Shown here in pieces: positions 1 through 12,461 of a stretch of 64,000 nt of DNA (positions within the stretch are counted from its first letter, which is position 1; each line of letters begins with the position of its first letter). The notes under the pieces were generated by a model. That model worked only from the letters and a program-made list of their open reading frames with translations. It made no database searches and was not told where the DNA came from. Source of the DNA: Anisus vortex (lineage: Eukaryota > Mollusca > Gastropoda > Planorbidae); the NCBI GenBank assembly GCA_949126835.1, contig OX421506.1, positions 30,486,441 to 30,550,440 on the forward strand, written 5' to 3'. Made by a program: the position numbers and the translations under genes.

Positions 1-191
1 ACTCTATCACACCCATAACCCTGTAGGTGAGTCGTTAGAGCACATTACCAACTGCTTTGTTATCACTCCCCACTTTTTTACGGTCTTGGTACACCTTTGG
101 TCGCGGTCTTCTCTTTTACATTGTCCTACCCTCTGCACTGTGGTCTCTGCTTCTTTTTCTTCTTCCCTGCACTTTGTTTCTTAAGATAAGT

Positions 192-899
192 CTATGCCAG
201 AACATCAGATCTTGCAACGTGCAGGTTTATCGCTCTTGAAGCCGATCCTTGTATAGGCCGATTAACAGCTTCGTTTGTGATGTGCTCATATATAAGATGT
301 CTTGCATAAAAATAGTTTTTCATTCTCTGTGGGTCTGATGTTAGCATCGAGGTTTCACAGCCATACATGAAAAACGACATTACCAAAGAGTGCATAAGTC
401 GAATCTTTGAACGCAATGAGCCTTTCTTGTTTTGCCAGATGTTCTTCGGTTTGCTAAACGCCGAAATTGTCAGAGATATTCTTGTAAGAATTTCTAACAT
501 TGAGCTTATGGCTTCTAGATGTTTTGAGGAGACCTTTTAGAGCTTTTTTCTGTCTATTTACATTGTTCAATAAAGAATAATAATATTTGCTATGACATTT
601 GACTTTTTTGCATTCATTCCATGCCAAACGCCATTGAGGTTTTCTCAGGTTTGGCAGTGTGATATTTCATTACAAATTTACTGCTAACATAGGCTATCTA
701 TGTCATCGGCAAAGCACAGAATGTTCATTGTGGTGATGGTTCCTCCGCCGATACTGATGGTTCCGAAGTTGTCCTCCAGCACATCTGTCATAAACATTTC
801 TAGATAGAGGTTAACCCTACTAGACCTGACCCCGGACCATCCTTCAAGGTAGACACCATTTGCAATGACTATCTCGCAGCAAATGTGATATTTGACCAT
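192..899 (-). pseudogene. LINE reverse transcriptase fragment (C-terminal half, broken)
   Basis: Two minus-strand pieces of a non-LTR retrotransposon ORF2. The upstream piece (899-684) carries RT palm motif C as FADDI, preceded by residues matching the usual GxxTI linker. The downstream piece (500-192) matches the post-RT region with an LYGCET-like motif (here MYGCETSML) and TNEAVNRPI. The roughly 180 bases between them do not continue the protein, so the copy carries an internal deletion or insertion. Upstream RT motifs and the endonuclease are absent. It is a dead 5'-truncated copy. The clade is unresolved; a CR1/RTE-like snail LINE is my guess. Confidence 0.75.
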
Positions 900-1147
900 G
901 AGTGGTTGTTACTTTTAGCACTATGTCCTAATTACCTAAAATTCGGTAACTCGGCATTTGGGAAATAAATTGATTACCTAATATTTGGTAACTCGGTCTG
1001 ATAGGGTTAATAAGGGTGGGAGAACATTCTTGTCTGACCAAAAAGCAGTTTTAAAACCTACTTCAAGGTTGAAGAGTTGTGAGTTTAATGATTTCTATGA
1101 TATTTGTTTTTTTCATTAGTAACGTTACAGCGAGTCATCTTTTGTGT

Positions 1148-1558
1148 TTATATAGGTTATTGTTTACAATAATAATTATAATAACTCAAGCGACTTGATG
1201 AATGTTTGAAAGAAGAATTTAATTTATGAACTAATGTACAGTATGAACAACTTCAACTTCAAACAACACAGACAATCATCAACAATGGAATCAACAACAA
1301 AGACCGCGCAAATCTGCTTATAATACTTTTATAGATTTTTGTGCAGAAATAAATAAAAACGAATTTTCCCGAAGCCTTCCGAATGCAAAAGAAATTACGT
1401 ACTAGAAAATATAAGAAACTACGAGACAGCATAATTGTATTACGTCATAAATATTTCTCAATAAAAATAAATATAATCTCTAAACCAAAATCAAATGTTT
1501 AACAAAAAAACTATACACTTACTAGAAAGACAATCTTATATACAGTTTAGAAACTATT
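1148..1558 (+). repeat. Direct repeat copy A (about 410 bp)
   Basis: Closely similar to 4085-4488 in the same orientation, with shared stretches such as TTCCCGAAGCCTTCCGAATG and TAATTGTATTACGTCATAAA. Together the two copies bracket a Helitron fragment. No TG...CA ends or target duplication were found, so I do not call them LTRs. Confidence 0.75.
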
Positions 1559-2364
1559 AGGAGGCCTACATATAGTCTACATGTATACACATTAATATAA
1601 CAATATCGGGGTGACTGATCTGAGATCGGTCTGTATAGGCTGAAATTAATAATAGAAATGTTAAGCATTATCATACTAATAATAATATTGTTAGAATATA
1701 TGATGTATTTAATTTCTTTAACATCAAAGATCTTAAAAACAATAAAGAAATTGTAAATATAGAATACATGTATATAATTTACTATTCAGTGGGGGGGGGG
1801 CATATTTAATCAGGTGAAGGCCTACAAATGTATTTTGTAGTCATGTCTTCTTTTCCATTACAATATCTTTTTCTACAATATATTTTAATTTCCTTTAAAG
1901 GCTTTCAAACGAACAATTATTATTTAGTGATATCATTAAATGCTCGTTGATAAGCTGTTATTAATTTAACAAAAATCCATCTCCAGTGAGATTCCTTATG
2001 ACTAATCAAGATTGCATGTCATACTTATCAATGACTTTATAAAGGTCATCAATGTAACCAGTTGAATTGAACGACTATATCATATAGTGTAGGTTAGTGT
2101 ATCAATGTGAATGTTCACGAATAAACATGCATTGTAATGTGAAGTTTAGACAAATTATAAAAACATTCATTAAAATAAAAAGAAAGTCAAATTTAAATAA
2201 AGCAGCCCCAAATAAGAAACTGCATATTTACATATCAATTGTACAGACAGGCTTCAACAATATGTGAATATAAAGTGAATAAAAATTAAACCATATACAG
2301 AATATATAGTTTGATGTACGTCAATATCATAAATACATTATAATAGTAGTATGTACTATTTAAA
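1559..2364. other. AT-rich stretch, nothing recognised
   Basis: No protein similarity, RNA gene or clear repeat was seen. A run of G occurs near 1791-1800. Confidence 0.5.
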
Positions 2365-3461
2365 ATTAATAATCATGATTTCATGATTGAGTGGATATTT
2401 AAGTCGCTCGGTGATGGCGTCACCGGAATCTAAGAAGTACATATTATGTACGTATTGCGGTCTTTCAAATTCACCCTTAACATTTTGTCTTGGATGTACT
2501 GCAATATCCATCTTATAGTAGACTTGTCCTGCTGCTATGAAGCTGTAGACTCCGTGACTATTGATTGTCTGATCGTCATCTACTTTTAGCGAAGCCAGTG
2601 CGAAACATTAATTTACGTTACTCATACCCTTGAGGAATTCTTCTACGAGCAAATGACGTTTTAAATAAGAGGCAGGCCAACTCATTTGGAAACACTGATG
2701 GCTCTATGTTTACTTGACCAGATAAACAGCAGTCACCATAAGAGTCGCGGTGATTCTGTTCGACACCCGTTCTTCGGGAAAATGAAAAGCATGACAGTGA
2801 ATACATGCTATGTTAAAAGGTCAGAAACTTGTGTAGGTATTGTCTGAATTGGTTGCGCAAATTTAGATTGGCAATAGATTTTGTTTCATAAGTAATTGTT
2901 GCCTTACATAACGGCGACGTTGCTCTTCCAAGCGTTGTTCACGTTGATCAATGGTCTCTATCGATAGTCCTTGAATGGCTTTATGTCGTTAATCTAGTGT
3001 TTCATTTTTTAATTGGTCTGCCTTGCTACGTCTCAGATTGTCTAATGGTCTTTTCTCTTACATCTGCAGTTTCCTTATCTAGTTGTTTTGTCCTTGGCTG
3101 TCTATTTTCTTCCAATCGTCTTTTTCGTTCTTTTGCAGTTTCCTCCTCTAGTTGTTTTGTCATACACTTTCTTTGATAATACAATATCGTTTCTGTAATC
3201 TACAAATGTGTTTATTCTTTAATTGTTGCTCGCGTGTTTCTGCTATTTCTTTGTTAATAAATTTTGAAATTATGCCCATGCACCTGAGCTTGGCTGCTCT
3301 GTATGGCCTTATAGTTATATCTACTGAATCATTTATATCTGAAGACATGCAAGAAATAATTTAAAAAATAGTCTTCTTCTGCAATATCATCAGTCCGTGC
3401 CTTTCTCTTTTTCTAGTTTAAAATAGGATTATTATTTTTTCGTCCGCCAGGCATTTTCATA
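2365..3461 (-). pseudogene. Helitron N-terminal fragment (copy 2)
   Basis: Reading minus from about 3461, a candidate start MPGGRKNNN leads into a basic, repetitive region (KQLEEETAKERKRRLEENRQ and similar units, about 3400-2880). Next comes a segment with YGDCCLSGQVNI (about 2720), then one with VYSFIAAGQVYYKMD and YFLDSGDAITERLK (about 2600-2390). These match the N-terminal region of Helitron Rep/helicase proteins (a CC-GKV motif followed by a GQ-YH-like motif). Frameshifts and stops interrupt it. The HUH Rep and helicase parts are missing, so it is a truncated relic. It differs clearly from the larger Helitron at 39-44 kb. Confidence 0.7.
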
Positions 3462-4084
3462 AAATTGTAAATGTTATAACTTAAAGACTGGTGCCTGGAA
3501 GTTCAGAACCATACTGTAGAATTTGTGCTATCGAGCGACAGTGCAGGTATACGAGTACGCCACCACGATAATGATCCGAGGGGAATTCTACAGGTGGGAA
3601 GAAGTAGAGTAGTGCATGCGATTGTGGAGACCGTACAATATGTTACTCGGCACGCCTTATTGGAAATGTATGTGCCCCCCTCCCCGAACCACCCCTGAAC
3701 ATCATTACGACCTGAAAGCAAGGCTCATCCCGTTTATATTTTAGACCTTCATAGTATGGACATTCTTTGTGCAGTTATTGTGGTGTTTGTTTAGGCCTGG
3801 CAACTTGCATACAACAATATAACAAGAGGACCAAGACAAATGTCACCTTTCTTAAGAAAAAACAACAAACAAACAAATAATAATAATAATAAACAGTCAA
3901 TAATCTACAACTAGTGGCTAGTACAATTGTATAATTCAAAGTACATACGTCTATAAAAATATCAAGTAATACACGATTTCAGATTACATAGAATTTGTAT
4001 TTTAACGTGATCATTGCAATAAAGCAATGTTACCAAAGTCCTATACATCCTATAGATGCTGTAATCAGCTATGAGTAACGTTAT
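3462..4084. other. No gene recognised
   Basis: Contains a less AT-rich patch (about 3490-3730) with short open frames that resemble nothing I know, then AT-rich sequence. Confidence 0.4.
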
Positions 4085-4488
4085 TAGAAGGTTATTGTTC
4101 ACAAAAATAATTATAATAACTCAATCCACTTGATGAATGTTTGAAAGAAGAATTTAATTCTTGAACTAATGTACAGTATGAACAACTGCACTGGGTAAAT
4201 CAAACAACACAGACAATCATCAACACGGGAATCAACAACAAAAGACCGTGCAAATCTATTTATATAGATTTTAGTACAGAAATAAATAAAAACGGATTTT
4301 CCCGAAGCCTTCCGAATGCAAAAGAAATAGCGTACTAGTAAGAATAAGAAACTTCTAGAAAGCATAATTGTATTACGTCATAAATATATCTCAATTAAAA
4401 TAAATATACTCTCTACACCAAAATCAAAAGTTAAAAACAAAACTACACTAACTAGAAAGACAATCTTAAAGACAGTTTAGAGACTATT
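4085..4488 (+). repeat. Direct repeat copy B
   Basis: Second copy of the repeat at 1148-1558, same orientation, diverged by scattered substitutions and small indels. Confidence 0.75.
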
Positions 4489-6524
4489 ACTATTACGTAT
4501 ACACATCTAACACATTAGATAGAAAAGTTATTAAATAAAAAGTCAATCACAAAAGATGATAGAATTATACAATATAGAAACAAAATAATTATAAGCAGGA
4601 ATAAAGATACTGATAATAAAAATGAGATGGATCATAATAAATCAAAATATTTGTACAGATCCTTTACATCCATTTTTATATAGCCATCCGAAGATTTACC
4701 CCATTACCTAACTGTCTTTAGGTCATAAATCAGTCCTATAAATAAAAATACAACTGAATACCAAACAAAACTATATTTTATAAAGAGAAAAACGCACCAT
4801 CAAATCGAAGTTAAGACAATATATAGAGTGTTTATATTAATTGTTGTTATTCAGTAGCCATATGGAAATCTTATCGCTGCCATTCAATGAGTATGAAAAA
4901 AGCGATAATATTAGGCACATAATAAGCCATATACATTAAAAATATCATGACAACCTTTACACCGTAGTGATAATGCAATAATGTCAATAGTTTTAAAAAA
5001 GTATTGACTTCATTATTGAAAGAGAGAAAAACGCAAAGTGAGATGTAAATAATAATAATAATGTTGTTTATATGTATTTTTCTTATGCATTATCATTATG
5101 GTGGTTTTACCTATTGCTACCGCCCACAAAGAAAGAAAAAAAAAAAAACACGGAATATTAGCAGTAAACAAAGAAAAGCACGGTTAAATCATGTAAGTTA
5201 ACAAGGAATTAAACAACGCGCATCCTAAAGTGTGGATAAGGTAGTGAGGATTTGGCGGAATATTTGAAAGGATTTGTTGCCCATGGATTCACGTTTATGC
5301 ACCAAGTTTCAGATCGATAAGATGAAGAAATGTGGTTCAATTAAATTGTATAATGTCTGTGGATGGCGAACCAAACAGCCAGAAAGTTTGTGAGAAGTTA
5401 ATATTAAAGATTTAATTAAATATTTGAATAAATATATATGTGTTTCTGTTGTTGTTTTATAAAGTATTTAATGTTTATAATAAAATCTCAGTTCGTTGTG
5501 CTGAAAATTACATTTGTGATTTTTTCAACTGATATTCTCATTGAATTTTTCAACAATAAAGAAAAAATAAAAAACAAACAAACTCACATAATTAACTTAC
5601 AAATACTTAAATATCATGCCCTAATAGGAATAATAATTAAAAAAAACAACATCTAAATCGAAATTAAACATCTTTTGGTATATATTTTAGTTATTTTTTT
5701 ATTATTATTTTATATTGCATTAGAACAGCTTGCCACAGAAACTTAGCGATCTTGATACAAAATGGTCATATGAGCGTGTTTATTTTATTATATCTTTAAC
5801 TAATGTTTTTTCTCGTGTCCTTTCCACCCGAACATTTGCAAGTGAATTGTTGACATAGAACGCAATGAGAATGTTTAGGGCGATACATGGAGACAAGCGC
5901 TATATAAATGATTATTACTAATATTATTATAAATGAAATACGCTTATAAAAGAAACAATATTCTACCATAATAATGTCTTAATTTTTATTATATAAATTT
6001 GAGCTGCACACTTTAACATGTGTTGTATATAGTACACAAAAATCATAACTTTTCCAAACAAGTTGACATTTTCAATATTTCTTTTTCGTAATCAAACTAT
6101 GAATTACTTTGCCACTGACGATGTAATTACACTTGACAGATGTCATTTTGCAGATTGATATCACATGATTACTTTGTATCTGTTAAATTAAGAGAAAATG
6201 TTAGAAAAATAATGTTTAATAAAACGATATTTTAATTTTAATTTAAAAAACAACAACTATGCAGATCATTACATAGAACTTTCTATTTTAAAAGTACATG
6301 TACTTATATATACATCCTCATGGCATGCGTCTCAGATAACCTCTGCTAACCAAACTCCACCGCCTGGACTTTGGTGGATCATATTTCAACTAACAAGAGA
6401 AGATTGAAGGCGGGCCACTGGCGCCTTAAAACAAGTAGCTTTGCGTAGAAGGAACTTGTAAGCCTTCTGTTGGTGGCTAATTAAGAAAGGGAAACTCCGA
6501 TCACATGTTAAGGTAGAGGCAACG
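4489..6524. other. AT-rich intergenic stretch
   Basis: No gene seen. About 5270-5345 holds a phrase (CACCAAGTTTCAGATCGAT) resembling the CAAGTTTCAGCTCGAT phrase of the repeats at 44.7 and 46.8 kb. About 5890-5915 holds AGCGCTATATAAATG, the reverse complement of the TATAGCGC repeat family also seen near 6.77 and 58.3 kb. Confidence 0.4.
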
Positions 6525-6762
6525 GGCCTCAACCTTGACGGCGTTTTTTCTCTGGCCACCTCTGTAACGCACATGGTCACTTGCTGTATAAGTTTATCTG
6601 TTACTCTGAAATCAACATCGGTGTTGAGAGATAGGTCCTGCTGCCTGGTCAAGAGATGACTTTTCTAATACTTCGGCCGGATTAACGCAGCTTCTTCTTC
6701 TACTATATTTGCAGATAACAGAAGCCACCCTTGCAATAAGATAAGATAAGAAAAAAAATGGG

Positions 6763-6850
6763 CATTTCGTATAGCGCCTCTATCCATGCTATTAAATTAG
6801 CACGCTCAGTGCGCTCTTGGTGTGATTTGCAGTGGCAGATGTACTAGCCA
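6763..6850 (+). repeat. TATAGCGC dispersed repeat copy
   Basis: CGTATAGCGCC followed by GCACGCTCAGTGCGC resembles TATAGCGCTGCCC...GCTCAGAGCGCA at 58322-58362. It looks like a snail dispersed-repeat family; identity from memory only. Confidence 0.4.
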
Positions 6851-7874
6851 AAGAGAAATGTCTTTAAGTTCTTTTTAAAAGATTCTCTTGTCCCAGATTC
6901 TCTCAGTGTCTGAGATAGACTGTCTCATAGAGAAGGCGTCACTGACTCAAATGAGCACACTCCCAGGTACTTCTTTCTGTGTCCATCCAAACTAGGAGTT
7001 TTGAGGAGTGACTGTGTTGAAGAGCGCAGTTCCCTAGATAAAAGAGCTTTGAGAATAGAGCCAGAAAGGCAAAAGGCATAGACCAAATAAATTAAAACCA
7101 TCGTCCCCTGAGAAGAGATGGATGTCATACATAATTCCTTCGTTAATGTTGTTAAAGACTTACACAAATTAGTCAATGATAGTACTTGTTCTTCATTTTG
7201 TACGCATTCAACATATACAAATGTTAAGTTATATAAATTATATTTTCAAACAAAGTATGTATATAAAGCTAAAGCTCAGAACACTGTTGTTATTGATTCT
7301 ATTTTAATTATTATTGTTCTTCGTAGGCTAATAGAATCATGAGTTGATTGAGTTGATTGAGTTGAGTTAAATGTTTCTAATATTATTTTCACAGTACGTC
7401 TAACACACTTGATAATTCAAATCTTTGCAGCAATATATATCTATTTATTATTACTCACAATACATTATTCACAGTACATCCAACAATCATATAATATAAT
7501 ATAAGTCCAAGAAATGAAATAGTATTCTGATAAAATGTGGTATAATTCCGAGTCTAGCGTATACGTCTATGCGCTGCTGGATATTCAAGTCAACTGACTA
7601 TTCTCCGGTCCTTTACCCCCGTGATCAGACTGAGACATGTAAAACCCCGTGATCAGACTCAGACATGTAAAACGTGCAAAGCATGCTTTAGAAAGCTAAG
7701 ACGCAGTAGAACCAACTAGATTGTGATATTCACTATCTTCCCAGTCCCCATAACTCTTGTACTATACAATTGACTTTCCTGAGTCATTTCCCTTTGACCA
7801 TGTTAGTGCATACTAGCAACTGTCTGGCATTGTAAATAATCTATTTTTTATTACCTGAATTTTTTTTACTTCTT

Positions 7875-7912
7875 TCAATAGTTCTTGTATTCTTTCCAGA
7901 AAACTTCACATT
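7875..7912 (-). CDS. Candidate terminal coding exon of the CARD gene
   Basis: After acceptor TTTTCTCTTCAG, the phase-1 frame reads ECEVFWKEYKNY and stops at TGA (7877-7875). The inverted paralogue at 54880 has the same acceptor context and reads ECASFWLEYEKCLNS then stop. Conservation of E-C-x-x-F-W-x-E-Y and of a stop within a few codons supports a real C-terminus. A possible donor (CAG|GTAATA) about 20 bases later is also conserved, so a 3' UTR intron or another frame cannot be excluded. Confidence 0.45.
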
Positions 7913-8384
7913 CTGAAGAGAAAACAAACGTTCTGATATAGTGAAAGATATTATAATTTTTTTTATTTTAACTTAATTTTTCAACATAAATAGCCGTTTT
8001 AATATAGAAAAAGATATAATATTTTAACGAAAATTTCTACATTTGTCATAATAAAATACCTAGATTACATATTCGCTATAAAAGCTATAATAGACTTGGG
8101 TTATTTCAATCTTAAAATAATTAACGCTATTTAAAGATTGTGTCCAATTAGTAATTAGTAGTTACATTCAGTGCCCTCACATGGGGAAGGGGGGGTTAGA
8201 GGGGGAAATATGCCCGGGAGACGACATTTCCAGGGAGGCGGCAAATGTAGCCGAAATATAGCAAACAAGCTACATTGTCCGACGTTGCCCGGGCGAAAAA
8301 AAACAGGACTGTATAAGGTGCAGATAAAAATTGTATAAACTACAATTAAAAGAAAGATATTAATCTAATATCTTAATTATTATT

Positions 8385-8615
8385 TTTTTTTACTGAAGAC
8401 TTTTAGGAAAGTAATTTAAAATAAATATTGTAATGGAGTAAACAAAAAGGAAAGTATCTTTATTTAACGAAAATCTAAATTGCTCGTATATTTACAATGT
8501 CTTACATGCTTTTAAAAGTTTGATAAAATAATTGTCGAAAAAACTGGAGAATAGAACCCGGGTCACCCGCATTGCAGTGTGTTCGCTACGTTTACCACTG
8601 AGCTAGTAAAGACAC
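8385..8615 (-). repeat. tRNA-derived SINE (copy 1)
   Basis: On the minus strand a tRNA-like head has an A-box-like TAGCTCAGTGG and a B-box-like GGGTTCTATTC. The following AT-rich body (GAAAGTAATTTAA... on the plus strand) recurs at 37315-37500. Not a functional tRNA: no cloverleaf can be built. Confidence 0.55.
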
Positions 8616-8715
8616 ATATCCGATGTGTAAAACTATTAGACAGTATATAGGCCTAGGCCTAAATAGGTCAGTGACACAAACTCACGTGATTTCAAATGTT
8701 CTTCTTCTAATAAGT

Positions 8716-8876
8716 TTACAGACGTTCCTTCTAGATAGAAGATTATTACGTCCACTAGGCCCAAAACTCCTGCAGGGCGACAGGGATCGGTCGGTGGCAG
8801 GATTAGAAACCGCGACGTGTCAGTTGTTTTTTTTTTTGGTTGACAGTCCGGTGAGCTAACCGCTGGACCAGCCGTC
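8716..8876 (-). repeat. tRNA-derived SINE with a LINE-like tail
   Basis: Minus strand begins GCTGGTCCAGCGGTTAGC (A-box-like), has CGGTTTCTAATCC (B-box-like), and ends in about 40 bases, from GACGTAATAATCTTC through the palindrome CTTCTATCTAGAAG to CGTCTGTAA. That end matches the 3' end of the LINE copies at 13.4, 14.5, 14.9, 18.5 and 19.7 kb. Confidence 0.65.
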
Positions 8877-10086
8877 TTCACCAAATTGACCAATTGGTAT
8901 CCGTATGCGTACAAACACTCTCTTTATATATAGAGAGAGAGATAGATATAGCACTAAATAAGCAGTCAGTTACAGTATGCAAGGGGGCGGCGCTGAAACT
9001 TTTGCCCTGGGGCGCAACATAACCTTGTAAAGGCTCTGGTTATATTGAATTTTTTTGTTCTATTCTCGTAATCATTATTTTTGTCGAGTGACTATTTTTT
9101 AATTTCATAAATAGGGACTTGCTATTGTATATTATGTATATAGATAATTTCGTTTTAGTGCTGTCATTTTAGTTAAATCATCATCTAAATCAATTAAATC
9201 ACATTGAGCTAGTAACTAATTTGATACCAGAATTGTTCAAGCATAAAGACAAATCATATAGAGACATTTAATAAAAGGGTAAAGCTCTGAGAAAGATTAA
9301 CAAGGATGGCAAGTAGTGCAAGACTTTTTTTTTACTAAACAGTCATCTTTTATGGATGTTTTATTAATCCGTAAGTTATTAACTAGTAATTGCTACATAT
9401 TGTGTCACTTTGTTATATCCAACTTATGATTAGTTGGACTAAGTTATGTAATGGAGCCTCGACAATTATTACTATATGCACTTAGGGCTTTTACAGAATA
9501 ATATAGAAAACAATATTTACTATATAAATCATGTTGCTTATACCTTTAAATAAACAAGTAGAATTACTTGAAGAGAAAACTTTCCTTTAGTTATTAATTT
9601 ATATTCCTTTTTTGTATTTTGTTTTAAGAATGTAGAATTTATGTAATATAAAAAAACATATTAACAATGGTACAATTTTTTTTTTCTCAGTTTTGAAACC
9701 TAGAAAAATATATTTCATGTCATTACATTTAATGGCTATATTAAGGATTTATGTGTGTTTATTGTTACACACTAAAAGTGTCAGTGGTTTTTTGGTATAC
9801 ATCAATTTTTTATTAATACTTTAATTTTCATTTCCTTGAAAGAAATAATAGGCTACTGCTTAGTTCACTTTATTTTATTACCAAAACAATCGAATTGTGG
9901 ATGTCTTCTTTTTATGTATGTTTGAATTGTTTAAAATTGTACTATAATAAAACACATGTATCACGTATGAATATTTTAAACATTTTTACCAATACACTTA
10001 AAACTTCTATAAACAGAATTTATGTAAAGGTAAAAAATATAAACGTGTAGCTTCGTTGTTAAACAGATGTAAATTGTATAGTTTAC

Positions 10087-10140
10087 CTGGTGGTGTTAAT
10101 CCTTTTTTAGTTAATATCGATGTAATCCGAGTTATCAAAT
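10087..10140 (-). CDS. Mini-exon (54 bp) of the CARD gene
   Basis: Acceptor TTCTTTTTTTCAG and donor CCAG|GTAAAC flank a 54-bp phase-1 exon reading DLITRITSILTKKGLTPPG. Its inverted paralogue at 53541-53594 has the same length, the same splice sites and an aligned product EFISWITVLLNEIQLTTSG. Preservation of frame and both splice sites between diverged copies is the best evidence that these small exons are real. No known domain recognised. Confidence 0.6.
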
Positions 10141-10610
10141 CTGAAAAAAAGAAATGTTTCTTTTCTAAACAAATAAAATATTTTATGTCATCATATAATT
10201 TTATTGAGATGTCTAATATTTAGAAAAATAAATAAACAGGGTAGGAATAGTACAAAATACACTATGTTAAAAAAGGGATTTAAACTTTTCTAATGCATTA
10301 CATAAATAGAAAAAAAAAGGTAATGTCTTTTAAATCATTCTGATTACGTTGGTGTTTAAAGCTAAAGAAGCAGCCATCACCAGTTACCATGGCTACAGCA
10401 AACAAAGAAATTGTGTGGCCAACTCATTGCAAATGGCTATATTTTATATGTTATGTGTCATGGGCTGATTATACAGAGATGCTCAGCAATTCCACTATAG
10501 AAAAATCTGGCATTTTAACGTGGGTTTTAAATCAAAACTTTCAATATGGTTATCCAGAAAAATTGTCGCTAGATCACCGTAATCCATAACATACAGTTAT
10601 AAAGTGAGAT

Positions 10611-11116
10611 TAGGGTTGCCATCCATCCAGATATATCGGGACCATCACCGTTATTGACCTTCTTGTCCCGACATCCGGACAAGACCCAATTTTGTCCCAA
10701 TTTTGCAAAATACTGTTACGAGCTTGGCTCAAGTACTAAAGTAACGTCATCTGTTAGCGCAACATGTAAATGCAGCCTCAGTTAGATCTAGTTTGAATTA
10801 TGTCAACAAGTTTATGTTGACAAGGTCGTCTCACAGATGACGTTTCATGCTGTGTATCCTGTATCGACGAGGCAAGTACCTTCTTGATATAGCGCCATCA
10901 TTGGAGTTTTATAAATACTTTCAAAATAAACAAATACTTGATGATAAAGGTGAAATCTTCCGAAAAATATGGTGTACTAACTACTTCTGCCGAAAGAAGT
11001 TGCATGTAGTTGTGTTCTATATAAAAAGTAATTATATTAAATACATTTTTAACTTCATTTCTACGCCCCCATCGCAGAATGTCCAAACGCGGTCTCAATG
11101 AGATATGGCAACCCTA
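10611..11116 (+). mobile_element. hAT-type MITE, 506 bp
   Basis: Terminal inverted repeat TAGGGTTGCCAT at the left and its reverse complement at the right. Flanked by an exact 8-bp target duplication AGTGAGAT (10603-10610 and 11117-11124). Eight-base duplications and a YAGGGTTGCCA end are typical of the hAT superfamily. No transposase is present, so it is non-autonomous. The paralogous position in the right arm (near 53090) carries a single AGTGAGAT, an unoccupied site. Confidence 0.88.
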
Positions 11117-11639
11117 AGTGAGATAGAAACTATTTATAGATGTTCATTATAGTCTACAAAAACATGTGTTGAAGTGATATTCGTTCGTGAGAAAAAAAGA
11201 GGACATGATATGAGTAATCTTAGCTGGTTGATGAAAAAACACCTAAGCATTTTATAATATTTTTAACATAATCAGAATTAAAACTTGCACAACATAGACA
11301 TGAGAACCAGATACTAGGTTAATCCTGATTTATTTAAGAATGTGAAACCGAGTTTCTCTTGGACGCTATTTTAAGACATTATAATTTGAAATGATTATAT
11401 GTAGACGGGCGTGTGAGGAGTCCGGGTGGTTAGGGTCAAAATGGTATTGTGAGTGAAACACCAACGTTTTGAGTTCGTTGTAGCTGGTCACCTAGGTAGA
11501 GTTGATCCTATTTAGTTTAAAAATGTAAACGCATAACAGTAGCATTGTGACTTTTGGGGAAAATTGAACTTTCTGCTTGTCTGCAAACATATGAGATTGA
11601 ACGTTCAATCCTTGGAATATATTAACAAGAATCTAGACT

Positions 11640-11752
11640 TGGCCCGCAGGGCGATTTTCAATGGCAGGAGGACAACCCACAGAAAGCCAATTTAGGTCTC
11701 TTCTACAAGAAATTAATTGTGGAGCAGGTTTACTTTTAGACTGTGGGCAGCT
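11640..11752 (+). pseudogene. Broken copy of the 52.5 kb exon
   Basis: Inverted paralogue of 52526-52433. It still reads SLLQEINCGAGLLLDCGQL, but the ATG is lost and a stop follows where the other copy continues to its splice donor. Confidence 0.5.
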
Positions 11753-11760
11753 GAAAAAAT

Positions 11761-12413
11761 TATAAATTATACTTAGGCACACTATTATCAAAAGTTTGGT
11801 AATCATTTGTGTAAAATTCATTTATTTGCAATACAACGGTAAAACGAAGAATCTTTACTAGCTCAGAAAAACACTAACAACATAACAAACAAAACTTTAA
11901 TAACTACTACTTTTACACGAATAATGCGTGTAAGCACATAGAAACCAAGAGCTGAAAAATTAAGGGGCGTTAACTGATACGCTTTAAAAAAGGATGGAAA
12001 ATTATTCATCTGAAAGGCTCAATCAATCATTGCTCTAGTAGTTTGACACAATCATTTAAAGTAATTTTAAAAAAATAATTTAGGAATAGATTTAAAAAAT
12101 AAAATTAAATATATTTTTTTTTCTAATTTCATCCATTGTTTTAACAATTTAATGTTATGTCCACTTTTTTTCAAAATTTACTGACTCTTATAGAACATTA
12201 TTCTATTATATATTCATCTGTTATTAAATTAACATTATTTCGTACACATAAAAATTTATCAAATGCTTAACAATACTTTCATGTAAAAAAAAAAACTTAC
12301 ATTTTTAAAGTAAAAAGAAATATAAATTATTTTTGTTTGTTTGTAAGGCACAATGATAAGCAGACAATCAAAAAGATTGTTGATTTAAACATTTTAATAT
12401 CTATATATTTTAC
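11761..12413. other. AT-rich, nothing recognised
   Basis: Presumed intron of the CARD gene. No coding or repeat signal seen. Confidence 0.4.
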
Positions 12414-12461
12414 CTGCTCCGGTTGAACTTTCGCAAGCTCCATACCATCTTGAAATATAAT
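12414..12461 (-). CDS. Mini-exon (48 bp) of the CARD gene
   Basis: Acceptor TTTTTACATTGCAG and donor AGCAG|GTAAAA bound a 48-bp exon. In phase 1 it reads DYISRWYGACESSTGAG. The start resembles the other D/E-aromatic-I/M-S/T exons (DFMSCI, DLITRI, EFISWI), suggesting origin by exon duplication. Too short to assign a domain. Confidence 0.5.

Larger units (their letters stand above)
6525..11760 (+). repeat. Left arm of a large inverted duplication
   Basis: Read as reverse complement, this stretch is collinear with 55680-52433. Anchors include 6530-6725 with 55680-55488, 7100-7290 with 55150-54985, 9060-9460 with 54590-54150, 9580-10080 with 54040-53560, 10340-10610 with 53340-53090, and 11385-11752 with 52830-52460. 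The arms differ by substitutions and by insertions confined to this arm: a hAT MITE at 10611-11116 and two SINE copies at 8385-8876. The terminal 200 bp could be an independent dispersed repeat, but it lies in the expected order. Confidence 0.8.

Noticed and set aside
8550..8615. tRNA gene
   Set aside because: A- and B-box-like phrases exist, but stems do not form a cloverleaf and an AT-rich SINE body follows; called a SINE instead.
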